DNA from: Neostapfia colusana
Taxonomy: Eukaryota > Streptophyta > Magnoliopsida > Poales > Poaceae
Reading direction: 5' to 3'
Assembly (NCBI GenBank): GCA_030760725.1
Contig: JASWHV010000012.1
Span: 49,507,652 to 49,571,651 of the forward strand
DNA: 64,000 nucleotides
Shown here: positions 40,609 through 52,460 of the stretch, piece after piece
Numbering within the stretch: position 1 is the first letter of the stretch
Layout: each line of letters opens with the position of its first letter
Program-made: the position numbers and the translations under genes
The notes under the pieces: generated by a model
Database searches by the model: none
What the model was told of the DNA's origin: nothing
The model's input: the letters and a program-made list of their open reading frames with translations, nothing else

Positions 40609-43600
40609 TGTAACACCCCAAAACCTGCTAAAGAGGGAAATTTAAAAAATTTTGGACGTAATGCATGTGATAAAGTAATTCAAATTCAAACTGGAATTCA
40701 AATTCAAATCAAAACAGAAAAAGAAAAGGAAAAAGAAAAAGAAAACTAAAACCGGCCAGTGGGCCGAAACCCGCCAGTCGGCCCAAGACCCCGCGCTAGC
40801 CAGCCCAACCCGCGCCCCCCTCTCTCCCTCTCTCTGACGTGCGGGGCCTGCCGTCGTCTTCTTCCCCCGCGCGCCCAACCGATCCCGGACTCTCTCTCGC
40901 GCCCGATCAAAACCAACCCCGGAACCCACGCTCCCAGCCGCGATTTTCGGTCCCGAACGCCCCAACGTGATCTCAACAGACCGCCGCCCTCCCTCGTCTA
41001 TTTAAACGCCAAAATCCGCCCCTTTTTCCTCCCCAATCGGCCGTCTTTCTCTCCAGTGAGAACCGAAGCTTCTACAGCCGATTTCCTTTGATCCTTGCTC
41101 AAATTTCCTGATCTAACGTGCTGATCACGTTCCACCGCCACCGGGGAGCCCTGCAGGTGAAGGAAACAGCGTGTCTTGCGCCCCGACTGCCACTTCGACA
41201 TGCACCGAAGACCATCGCTGTTGAAGCTCGCCGCCGACCGACTTCCAGGGCCTCCGAGTGCAGGAAAACCCCTCGGTGAGCATCCCCTAACCCTCCACAA
41301 CCGATCCGTGCAAAAAGATGCGAGTTCCAGCGTGTAGCGGCAAAAACCGAGGCCGCGCCGGTGAAATCGCCACCCCCGTCGCCGCGTGCGCGGGCTGGCT
41401 CCGGCCAGGGCGACGTGGCCCCTTGAGGGCCGTCTATTTTAAATCGCACGGTAGAAATAAAACCGACGCGTACCGTTTCGGCGATCTAATCTGAGCCATC
41501 TGTTTTAAATCGGACGGTCCACGTCGTCCCCGCATTATAAAGGCCAGGATTCTTACGCGCTACCCCCTGGAGATCTCGGAAAACACGAGCTAGCCCCAGA
41601 AACTTCTGATCTAGCCCCTGGACCCTCAGAATTCGTGTAAATTCATTTAAAAACCAGTTTTAGCCCCTGGACTCAATAAAAATTAGGAAAACCCCTCTGT
41701 TATGTGTAGTTAGACCCCTGGAAATTTAGAAAATAGTAAATTAAACCCTGCAGTAGGGTGGATTTACCTTTTTGACCCTGTAGGATATTAAATTCAGAAA
41801 TTTGGATATGTGACTAGGATTTAAATTTAAAAGGTAAGGCAAACACATGTGCAAATTCAAGTTTAAACTCTCTAGCACATGGAAAACTTTAGAATGAGTT
41901 AAAAATAGATTTTAGGCTGAAACGAAATCTGCCTAAGTGTTGCTCATTTTTATTTTCTCTAGAGACACATTTTAGTGTAGGAAATAATTCTAAAAACTAG
42001 TAAAATAAATTTAAATTGTTTCACATCAGAGAGAAAGTTCAAACATATATTATTGAACATTTTAGATCAGAACATATTCTGTTGAGATGATATGTCTTAC
42101 TATTTTAATAGTAAAGTTCACTTTTAGGCATAGAAAATAAATCTGAAAATATAGGAAAATAGGTATGCATAATTAGAAAATGATAAATGAGGTCTCCAAA
42201 CCCAAAAACTTCAATTTAGGATTTTGTAGAAGATCTAAAAACTTATTTAGAGTAGGGAAATACCTTTCATGCAAACTTTGTGGCTAAGAAATGTATTAAT
42301 TAAATATAAATAATTTATTCAGATTAAAAATTCATATATAGTGTGCAAATAGAAATCTGAATACAGAAGTTAGAAATAATATATATATATATATATGTTT
42401 AAAAGTGCATGTAGGCCAAAAATCAACACATCTAGGGTAACCACAACACTTAGAAATGTGAATGACTATGTATGTATGTGTGGTTTGCATGAAGTGAAAG
42501 TGTGGACTATGGCTTATGGATTGTTGTTTTCTTTTGCTATGTGTATTGGCATGAGTAGAACCTGCCCCAGAGCAAGTTCTCCCCTTCCAAGACCAAGACT
42601 TTCCATATCTAGAGCAGCAGGAAGAAGGCAAGTGTCCTTGACCACTTTGATCCTATGCTAGGATGTGTAGATAGAATTATTTGCATTGTCAATTGAAATA
42701 TGAAACCCATGCTAGGAAGTTTCTCTAGAATTGCATTATCTTGTTTCCTTGTAGCTTGGGTTGGGATTTGTTTTATTATGTCATTTATTCATATCACTTA
42801 TGCTTAGCCATGCTTAGAATGGGATAAGTGGGATATGAGGTCATCAACTTGTTTACCTTACTCTTGAATGAGACATTATGAGTTATGTAGAGGTAGGGAT
42901 CGAGACAAGTTGGATGATTTGGTTGGTGCTGGGAGCACGAGACTCGGGTTTGTGTTTAGTACTTACCTGGATCCTAAGGACCGGTTCATGGAGCATGTAA
43001 CCTAACTTTACTGTGCCAACCACATGCTGAGATGGGGCAGCTTGGCCAATTAATTAGGTGTATCCCCGGCGTAGTATGGGTGTTTTAGATGGTGCGGGGA
43101 AAAGGTGTCAGCTGGACTACCATATGAACCGCAAGGCTCAAGAGGGGGGCCACTGCAGCGGGGTTGGAGCCTCTTGTATGCTGTTAGGGGTGAAACCTTA
43201 GTGGGCCCACGCTCGTCGGGAATCCCTTTGTAAAGACTTCATAGTGATCTCCTGGCTACACACCTGGGAAGTGTGAATGTGGTTCGCGGCCACTGGCATA
43301 ATGGAGGTTCTTTTAGTCCACCCGGCAACGGGGGATGAAATCACTACATGTGGGTACAGTGGTGCAAACTCTGCAGAGTCAAAACTGTCATGACAGCCGT
43401 GCTCACAGTCAAGAGCGGCTTGGACTTATTCATGATTAGAGGATGATGGATTGGGAAGTTGAAGATGTTAAGCGGGAAGCTTAACATTTGAGTTGAGACT
43501 ATGTGTACTTGATATTGATGATGGGTTGAGGGATTAGGACCATTTCACATGTGTAGTAATGTAGGTGCTTAATAAGCTAAGGTTAATTGCGTAGTGCTTT

Positions 43601-44021
43601 AACTATGAGTTCAACCTCTCCTTGCTCTAGCCATGCATGACATAACTTTCCCACACTTGCTGAGTACCCACGATGCTCAAACTTGTTTTTTTGTTGGTTT
43701 ATATTGCTGCTCAGGTCAAGAAAATGATGTGGTGTTTAATGACCAAGATTTTGGTCCCGAGAAAGGATTCTAGGTTCACGGAGTCCCCCGAGCAACGCCT
43801 GTGACGGAGCCCACAAGATTTGTATTCCGCTGCTGTTTTATTTACCTATTATGAACTTATTATCGTCCATCGAGACGTATGCTATATAAAACTTATTTAT
43901 ATTCGACACTTGGCTTGTAATATGATGATGCTTCACTATTTATCGTCACATGTATAAGAAAATAATCCTGGCATACATGTGATATTCACTCGGTTGTTTT
44001 TCGGAGAAACCGGGTGTGACA
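40609..44021 (+). mobile_element. Solo LTR D (Ty3/gypsy, B-related)
   Basis: 3413 bp from TGTAACACCC to GGGTGTGACA, with perfect 5-bp TAAAA duplications and no internal element sequence. It was therefore left by recombination between the two LTRs of a complete insertion. The 5' third is GC-rich (40740-41560), with TATA-like motifs at about 40999 (TATTTAAAC) and 41536 (TATAAAG). The 3' part (from about 42990) resembles the B LTR (16390-17640), with shared blocks such as GGTGAAACCTTAGTG and TGGTGCAAACTCTGCAGAGT. A second copy, inverted, begins at 62262. Confidence 0.92.
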
Positions 44022-44260
44022 TAAAATACAATACTAAAACCTCTTAAAACATAAAATTTTGTATTTTACGTTGTCTACTCGATAAAATTTACTTAACAAT
44101 AGAATAAAATATCGTGTTTTGTATTTCACGTTAGCTACTTGACAAAATACAGTACTGAAAATATATTAAAATATAAAAAATTTATCTTTCACGTTGACTA
44201 CTTGACAAAATTATCTGGCTGAAAACTATTTTACTTAATAATTCTTACGTGACCCAGCAA
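44022..44260. repeat. AT-rich tandem repeat, right half
   Basis: Begins with the TAAAA duplication (44022-44026). Three units TTGTATTTTACGTTGTCTAC, TTGTATTTCACGTTAGCTAC and TTATCTTTCACGTTGACTAC occur (about 44055, 44117 and 44183), about 65 bp apart. They continue the array interrupted at 40608. Confidence 0.8.
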
Positions 44261-45670
44261 TAAAACACAACCCATGAGGGCCTTCGTGTGTGCTCGCCTG
44301 CGCTCGAGCCGAAATGAAAACCTGCGCCAAGTTGCCTTACTTCAACCTGGGCCAAAACTCAGTTCAACATATCCCAGCCGCCAATTTTATCCAACGGCTG
44401 AGCGTTCAGATCGGAGGGCTTAAAACGCATTTCCGTGCCCAAACCCTAGCCTCCAACTGACTCCCTCTTCTTTCTTCATGAGGCCCCAACTGCGTTATCT
44501 CCCAAACGAAAAATGGGGATCAGAGAGGAGCGAACGACTCGGCCTCGGTGGCTTACGATGTGGGTGCGGCGCCCAAGGTGCGCGCGCAGCGTGGGCGAGC
44601 GGGCCCGTGACTCGCGCGCTGGGTTTGAGGCCCGGTCACGATCCGGAATGTGCGGCACGCTGCGCGTAGAAGGCGCAGTAGCTTGAGGCCGAGGCGGCGC
44701 CCACGACGCCATGCAGCGAGGCCGAAGGTCGCGCCGGCGCGCGTGGATTGTGGAGTCGCGGGATGCCGAGCAAGGCACTTCTCCCAAAAACTGGAGCAAC
44801 GCATCTGCGCCCTTCAGCCAGCGCACACACTGAATGGATTCGTGGGTGAGTTCTATCGTGAGGCACAAAGGCATGCTTTGTTCACGTGGGCTCTGAGATG
44901 GTGTGCAGGCCAAGGCAACACAGCAGGAGGGCTGATGGGCGCAGCAGCGATGGGAGAGAGGCCGGTTGTTTGGCTGAGGGCCGCGGTGTTCTCATCCTCG
45001 CAGCAGGTGAAGCCTTGATTTTTTTATGTGCTCAGGCAGCGCACAGCAAGCCTAGTTCTTGATTTCTTTTTTATTTCTTAAACTAAGGCTAAGCGGGGGC
45101 GAGCTTTTGTCAGCGGTGTGCCCGAGGCACTGAGACAGCACGTGGTGTGCGCTGAGGTGGGCACTGATCAGAGCTGAACGCAGGCAGCAGAAAGCAGACG
45201 GCGAGACCGAACTAAAAGTGCACAAGACTGGCGGCGCCGCTTCCATCCCATCTAATCGTCATCTAATTCTTCCTCAAACTAGATTAGTCATTAGACCCGG
45301 CTCTTGATGCTATTGATCGATTTCTAAATCGCTAATGTCCTGATCCAATGGGTAATCGGAGTGTAAAATTATCGATCTTACATGTGTATCTTTGGGCTAG
45401 ACGAGCTCGATGTAGTGATGGATTGATCAACGCAGCGACGAGTTGATGTCATGGCGACAACGGTGGCCGAACGTAGTCGTAGGTGCTGGAGTCTTCCCCT
45501 CAATGCTGCGCCTAAGTGATCGGTATGGAATGAGTTTGGACAGCTTCACATTGGTGGTTGGTTCCTATTTTATACCGCGCAGTGTGAGAGGGGGCCTAAC
45601 AACTAAATGGGTCGGATTACCCCCGATCAGGGTACTTAATGGGCCAGACTTGATCGTCTTGACCAAGCCC
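44261..45670. other. GC-rich orphan segment, unassigned
   Basis: From about 44270 to 45050 the sequence is GC- and CpG-rich. It includes a CCAAACCCTAGCCTCC block (44439-44454), which looks like the 5' untranslated start of a grass gene. The longest plus frame there (44650-45018) is Arg/Ala-rich and matches nothing I know. From about 45250 the sequence is less GC-rich. It could be a captured gene fragment or an LTR of an unrecognised element. No function is claimed. Confidence 0.35.
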
Positions 45671-47002
45671 TAAAAGTGCATCTAGGCACCTTTTGTGGGT
45701 TTTGGTTGATTTATGACAAATAAATGAGACCCTAACAAAACTGTTGAGAATGAGCGAAGATTCTCAAAGAAATTAAGAAGAAAGCGCAAAAAGAAAAGAG
45801 AAGGAGGATCCAAATTGATAAGAGCTCAAGAACTGAAAAAAATAGATCACTTAGTATAGAGTGTGTTGGAGAAACACACCCCAAGAGCTCAAGAGAAAGA
45901 AATCAAACTAACTGCATAATTTCGACACGTTCGGAGTAGTCCGATATCAGCTGGACTAGTCTGATTTTCTTTCTGATCAGAAAATGGACTAGTCCGATAT
46001 CATCCGGACAAGTCTGATTTTGTCTCTGGACAGAAAACGGACTAGTCCGCAATATCACAGACTAGTCCGATATCTCACGACACTTAGTGTTTTCTAAACA
46101 CCGCACACCGAACTAGTCCGGAGTCAACCACGGACTAGTCCGGGCATCGCAAACCCTAACGTACCTGTTGGAAACCCTACTATATAAAGAGGTGTATGGC
46201 CATACCAATATAACTTTTGACTCCCCTGCGCCGTCACACCTCCCAAGATCCGAAAATTCACCTCTCTCCATACATTCTAACCCAAGAAGGATCAATTCTT
46301 CTGGATTGGCAGTTGATCAAAGGAGAGAGTAGTTCTACACCTTTTGAGCTCTTGGGTTTGATCTCTCGCACACTTTTCATTGTTAATTGTTCATCTATTG
46401 AGTGTGTTGAGTCGTGTTCATTCATTCGTTGTAATTCTTGGGGAGCCCTCAACTTGTGAGAAGGCCCCTTGAACAATTTTATTGCCCTTTGTGATTAGTG
46501 AAAGAGAATCGACCTTTGTGGCGATTCGACGAGGATAGGGTTGGAGAAGACCCGGTCCTTAATGGACTCCTCAACGGGGACGTAGATTGCCTTCGTGGAA
46601 TCGAATCTCGGGATAAACACTTGTCTCCTACTCTTATGCATTAATTGTTCATCATATTCTAGTGTTTAATCTATCCTTTGAAACTCACATTCAACTATTA
46701 AAATCAAAGTTGTTTCCTGTTATTCATTGTGTCACTATTGCAATACATCCAAACTAACGATTAATTTCCGCTGCATAGAGTATTAAAAGTGAACATTGAT
46801 CAACCTTGATCTCCCTAGTCCACGCATACCGGACTAGTCTGCTCAGTACCGGCTAGTCCGGTTTTTCTCTGTTTAGAAAATGGACTAGTCTGCACTCTAC
46901 CGGACTAGTCCGATTTCTCTGTATTTGATAGACTACTACGTGTTTCAGGTTTCAACAAAGCGTCGAAAAGCCTATTCACTCCCCCTCTCTAGGCTACATT
47001 CA
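45671..47002 (+). repeat. 5' LTR of copia E
   Basis: 1332 bp. The first base pair reads TA instead of TG (TAAAAGTGCATC), a terminal mutation. About seven palindrome-type sites are in 45930-46142, several degenerate, such as TGGACTAGTCTG. A TATA box is at 46181-46188. A second palindrome cluster lies in U5 (46830-46913). The end CTACATTCA precedes the primer site. Confidence 0.85.
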
Positions 47003-47017
47003 ATTGGTATCAGAGCC
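47003..47017 (+). other. Primer-binding site of copia E
   Basis: ATTGGTATCAGAGCC, identical to copia A at 12630-12644. Confidence 0.9.
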
Positions 47018-47055
47018 AAACTCTTCAAAAGAGACTCACCGCTCGAAGAGACGAT

Positions 47056-49425
47056 ATGGACGTCAAGGATGCACACAAGAAGATCGACGACGAAAAGAGA
47101 AATGATGAAAGGACTCAAAAGCTAAAGAAGCTACTCGACGCCATTCAAGACAGTGAGGATGATGATGATGAGGTGCTCCAACTCAAGACTCTTCTACGGA
47201 AGAAGGCAATCTCCCAAAAGGGAAGAAGAACACCGATGATGAAAAGAAGAAGAAAGGGGGTAGTCACACAGACTACTCCCGATATCCTTTTGATTATGAG
47301 CGTTTGAATTCTCACAATAATCATTACTTATCAATTCCCCTAGGGAAAACACCTTACTTTGATGGAAATGATTATTCAATGTGGAGACAAAACATGAAAA
47401 TGCATCTCATATCTCTTAATCCGAGTTTGTGGCATATAGTGTGTACAGGGATATATATCCCGGATGATGATGAAGAGCTGACTCCAAGTCAAGAACAAGC
47501 CGTTCATCGGAATGCTCAAGCTGTAGCTGTGATCACGTCATCACTGAGTCGAGACGAGTTCACCAAGGTGGATGGACTCAAAATTGCCAAGGAGATATGG
47601 GACACACTACAAACCGCACATGAAGGTGACCGTCACGTACGCGAAGCCGAGATAGAAATGATTGAAGGTGAATTGGGAAGATTCGCGATAGAAGAAGATG
47701 AATCACCACAAGATATGTACAATTGACTAAAGAATCTTATCAACAATGTCCGAGCTTATGGCAGCAAGAAGTGGAATGATCATGAGGTTGTGAAGTTGAT
47801 TCTCAAAGCATTCATGCCTCACAACGTAACCCTTTGCTCTATGATCAGAGAAAGCCCCGGGTACCGGAAAATGACCCCAGACGAACTTCTTGGCAAGATC
47901 ATCAACTTTTGAGATGATGGAGAAGCAAGCCAAGCATGTTAAGGAAATTGCCGATCTCACCTCGGCAAAGAAGAAAGGAGTCGCTTTGAAGTCAACTTGT
48001 AAACCTGTATCAAAGGAAGCTCGAGAAGCTTATGGAGAAGACGACAACAACGATGAAAGCAGTGATATCGATGAAGAAGACATGATCTTGTTCATGAAGA
48101 AGTTCAAGAAAATGATGAGAAGAAGAAAGGGCAACAGCTCAAATGAAGGAAGACAAAGGGACAAACAAAGACCCAAGATGAGACGGGCGTGCTATAACTG
48201 TGGAGGATACGATCACTTCATAGTAGATTGTCCACATGATGAAAACAAGAAGAAGACAAAGGATAACAAGTCTCAACCAAAGAAAATATTCAAGAAGAAG
48301 AAGCAATATGCCCAAGCGCATCTAGGGAAGGAGTGGGACTCCAATGATGAATCTTCATCTGAAGAAGAAGAGGAGATGACCACCATAGCCATAAAGAAGA
48401 CTACTAAGAAATCCACTCTCTTCCCAACCATGGGCGCATGAAAGGACACCGACAACACCTGTCTAATGGCAAAGGAAGGTAAACGAAAGGTACCGACTAA
48501 ATCTTCCTTCTCGCATTCTTTTACTAGTGATAGTGATAATTCTAGTGAGTATGATAACAGTGATGAAGATGAATATATGCTTAGGGGTTTAGACAAAAAG
48601 ACAACTGCTAAAATGAAATTTCTACTTGATAAGCTTGTTGATATGGAGAAGCTAGTCAATCGTCAGGAAGACATGATCATCTCCCAAAAGGAGGAATATC
48701 TTGAGATTGAAAAGCTTCTTGAATTTGAAAAGGAACAAAATAAATCACTAGAGCTTGAATTAGCTTCAAGCAAGGAAGCTTGCTTGAAGCTAAAAGACTC
48801 AAACACCACCATCAAGGATGAACTTGCTAACTTAACCAAAGTTAACAAGATCCTTGAGGGACAAGTTGAGTCGCTCAAGCAAAATGGTTCTTCGTCAACT
48901 AATAGCTCACATTCTCAACACACAAAGTTTGAAACTAGAATTACTTGTACTTGTGCCAAAAATGACACTAACATGAAGAAAAAACCAAACTTGACAAAGA
49001 ACAAGCAATCTTCTCAAAGTGGCATATTTGACAAGGAGAAGATCAAGTATGCACGTAGTGCATACTCGGTCATAAGACCTCCTAATGTCAAATATGGCAT
49101 TGGATATTATAATGGTGAAAAACACAATGCTAGAAACCACAAGAATATCAAGGGTTGCATTGCCTTTGTCAAGGGAAACTCTTCTCAAACTACAAAGCTT
49201 AGTAATGTTGAAAAATTTAACAATGTGAACACATATTAACAACAACTTCTAGTTAGAACCATTGATGCTTCATATGTACTTATGAAAAGTAATCTTGGAA
49301 GAGTTTATGCTAAATATGTTGGGCCACGCCATGGGAATACCAAGTCTCATGTGTGGGTGCCCAAATCACTTGTGACTAACCTCAAAGGACCCAAGCAAGC
49401 TTGGGTACCTAAGACCAAGGAATAA
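47056..49425 (+). pseudogene. Gag of copia E
   Basis: Starts ATG at 47056 (MDVKDAHKKIDDEK). Compared with A it has a frame shift near 47215-47245, a TGA at 47725-47727, an extra T near 47908, a TGA at 48439-48441 (TGG in A) and a TAA at 49237-49239. Domains are still recognisable: YFDGNDYSMWRQNMKMHL (about 47357), the zinc knuckle CYNCGGYDHFIVDC (48190-48231), here with no frame break before it, a long coiled coil (about 48590-48880) and the GPRHGNTKSHVWVPKSLV end. It preserves uninterrupted the stretch that gypsy B split in A. A splice-acceptor-like TTTATTTTTTGCAG follows the stop (49426-49439). Confidence 0.88.
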
Positions 49426-52400
49426 TTTATTTTTTGCAGACTTATTCATCCGACGGAGCAAAATGGGTGCTAGATAGTGGATGCACAAATCACATGACCG
49501 GAGAAAGAAGAATGTTCATGGAATATGAAGAAAATGAAAATCCAAGCGAATGCATTTACTTTGGTGATAATAGTCAAGGAAAAGTGCTTGATACCGCTAA
49601 AATTGCAATTTCATCACAACATACTCTCTCATGTTTTACATGTTGACTCCCTGGATTATAATCTTTTGTTCATATCTCAATTATGTGATAAGGGTTATAA
49701 TTGCTTATTCACTAATGAGGGTGTGACTATCTTTAGAAGGAGTGATAACTCAATTGCATTCAAGGGTGTGTTGAAGGGAAAACTTTATCTAGTTGACTTC
49801 AACAAAGATAAAGTTGAACTTGACACATGCTTGATTGCAAGGACCAACATGGGTTGGTTGTGGCATAGACGGCTAGCACATGTTGGTATGAGGAATCCTC
49901 AAAAACTCCTCAAAGGCGATCACATCCGAGGTTTAAAGGATGTTGTTTTTGAGAAAGATAGGTCGTGTAGAGCATGTCAAGCAGGAAAGCAAGTAGGAGC
50001 ACCCCATCCCGCAAAGAATGTCATACCACAATAAGACCGCTTGAGCTCCTTCACATGGATCTATTTGGTCCAGTTGCCTACATAAGCATCGGCGGTAATA
50101 AATACGGTCTAGTCATTGTTGATGATTTTTCACGTTTCACGTGGGTTTTCTTTTTGCATGATAAGACAAAAACTCAAGGAACCCTCAAGAAGTTCATCAA
50201 GCGTGCCCAAAATGAATTCTCATTGAAGATCAAGAACATACGAAGTGACAATGGGACAGAATTCAAGAACACTCAGGTTGAAGAGTATCTAGATGAAGAA
50301 GGAATAAAGCACGAATTTTCAGCACCATATACTCCTCAACAAAACGGAGTAGCCGAAAGGAAGAACAGAACTCTCATTGAGATTTCGAGGACAATGCTCG
50401 ATGAATACAAGACTTTGGACAGGTTTTGGGCTGAAGCGGTTAACACCGCTTGTCACGCCATAAACCGACTATATCTTCATCGGCTGCTCAAGAAAACCTC
50501 TTATGAACTACTCACGGGTAACAAGCCAAATATTTCATACTTTCGAGTTTTTGGTTCAAAATGTTATATTTTAAATAAGAAGCCAAGGGTCTCGAAGTTT
50601 GCTTCGAAGTCCGATGAAGGTTTCTTACTTGGCTATGATTCGAACTCCTATGCTTATCGTGTTTTCAACAAAACCTCCGGACTTGTTGAAGTAGCACATG
50701 ACGTAGTGTTCGATGAAACTAACGGCTCTCAAGAAGAGCAAGTTGATCAGTGTGTGCTAGATCAAGAAGAAGCTCCATGTCAAGCATTGAGAAGAATGGC
50801 TTTGGGCAATGTTCAACCACAAGTGCCATCTTCAAATGCAAATGAAGAAAATGAACCACAGATGGAGGAAAATGATCAAGGGGGGAGCTTCCATACAAGA
50901 TCAACCTCAAGAAAATCAAGAAGGCCAAAACATCAATGAGGGCAACTATCCAGGGGAGAAGAAGATGATAATGAAGATTCAAGACCACAAGTGCCACATC
51001 CAAGAGTACACCAAAGCATCCAAAGAGATCACCCCATTGACAACATAATCGGTGACATCCGAAAGGGAGTAATAACTCGATCTCGCATAGCTAATTTTTG
51101 TGAACACTATTCCTTTGTATCTTCTTTAGAACCATACATGGTCGAGGATGCATTAAAAGATCCGGACTGGGTGATGGCGATGCAAGAAGAATTGAACAAC
51201 TTCAAAAGGAACGAAGTGGGGGAGCTTGTTGAGAGACCCAAGTCCAATGTCGTCGGCACTAAATGGGTTTTCCGCAACAAGCAAGATGAACATGGAGTGG
51301 TAACAAGGAACAAGGCACGACTTGTGGCAAAAGGGTACTCACAAGTCAAAGGTTTGGATTTCGATGCTTTTGCTCCCATAGCTAGGCTTGAATCGATTCG
51401 TATATTACTTGCATATGCTACTCACCATGATTTCAAGCTTTATCAAATGGACGTGAAAAGCGCCTTTCTCAATGGACCGATTAAGGAGGAGGTGTGTGTG
51501 GAGCAACCACCCGGTTTTGAAGATCAAGAGCACCTAGACTATGTGTTCAAACTACAATTTAGCAAGATTATGACAGATAGATTTGAGATGTCCATGATGG
51601 GAGAGCTGAGGTACTTCTTGGGATTCCAAGTGAAGCAACAAAAGGACGGGACGTTCATAAGCCAAACAAAGTACACTCAAGACATTCTCAAGAAGTTTGG
51701 AATGGACAAAGCAAAGCCCATAAAGACTCCCATGGCGACAAATGGACACTTGGATCTAAATAAAGATGGACCTAATGTGGATCAAAAGGTATATCGTTCT
51801 ATGATTGGCTCCTTACTCTATTTATGTGCATCTAGGCCTTATATCATGTTGAGTGTATGTTTGTGTGCAAGGTTTCAAGCCAATTCTAAGGAATGTCATC
51901 TGATAGCCGTTAAAAGGATCTTGAGATATTTAGTTCATACACCCAACCTAGGCCTTTGGTATCCCAAAGGTTCAAAATTCAATCTCATTGGATACTCCAA
52001 TGCAGATTATGCCGGATGTAAGGTACATAGAAAAAGTACTTCTGGTACTTGTCAATTCCTAGGTAGATCCCTAGTTTCTTGGTCCTCCAAGAAACAAAAT
52101 TCAATTGCTCTATCCACAGCCGAAGCGGAGTATGTTGCAGCTGGGAGTTGTTGTGCACAACTCCTCTAGATGCGACAAACTCTAAGGGATTACGGTTACA
52201 ATATGAGTCGTATTCCACTCCTTTGTGACAATGAGAGTGCTATCAAAATTGCCCATAACCCTGTTGAGCACTCTAGAACTAAACACATAGATATCCGGAA
52301 TCATTTTTTGAGAGATCACTCAATGAAAGGAGATATAGCCATTTCCCATGTCAATACTGAAAAACAATTAGCCGATATTTTTACCAAGGCACTTGATGAA

Positions 52401-52460
52401 AAACGCTTTTGTGAGCTCCGAAATGAACTAAATATCCTTGATGCTCGAAACGCGGCTTGA
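49426..52460 (+). pseudogene. Pol of copia E, active site deleted
   Basis: Protease DSGCTNHMT is at about 49472. A two-base loss in a CT run (about 49628) shifts the frame. The integrase zinc domain (WLWHRRLAHVGMRN, CRACQAGKQVG), another shift near 50025, and the core with LLHMDLFGPVAY, IRSDNGTEFKN and QQNGVAERKNRT follow. After KTSYELL it keeps the integrase C-terminal stretch lost in A (about 50516-50762). An extra G near 50885 shifts the frame again. RT has KARLVAKGYSQ and QMDVKSAFLNG, but YVFKL joins directly to QFSKIMTDRF (about 51556), so the YVDD active site is missing. RNase H shows STAEAEYVAA and LCDNESA, interrupted by TAG at 52167-52169. Confidence 0.92.

Noticed and set aside
42360..42400. 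(TA)n run as a functional element
   Set aside because: A simple dinucleotide microsatellite inside the solo LTR; no further evidence.
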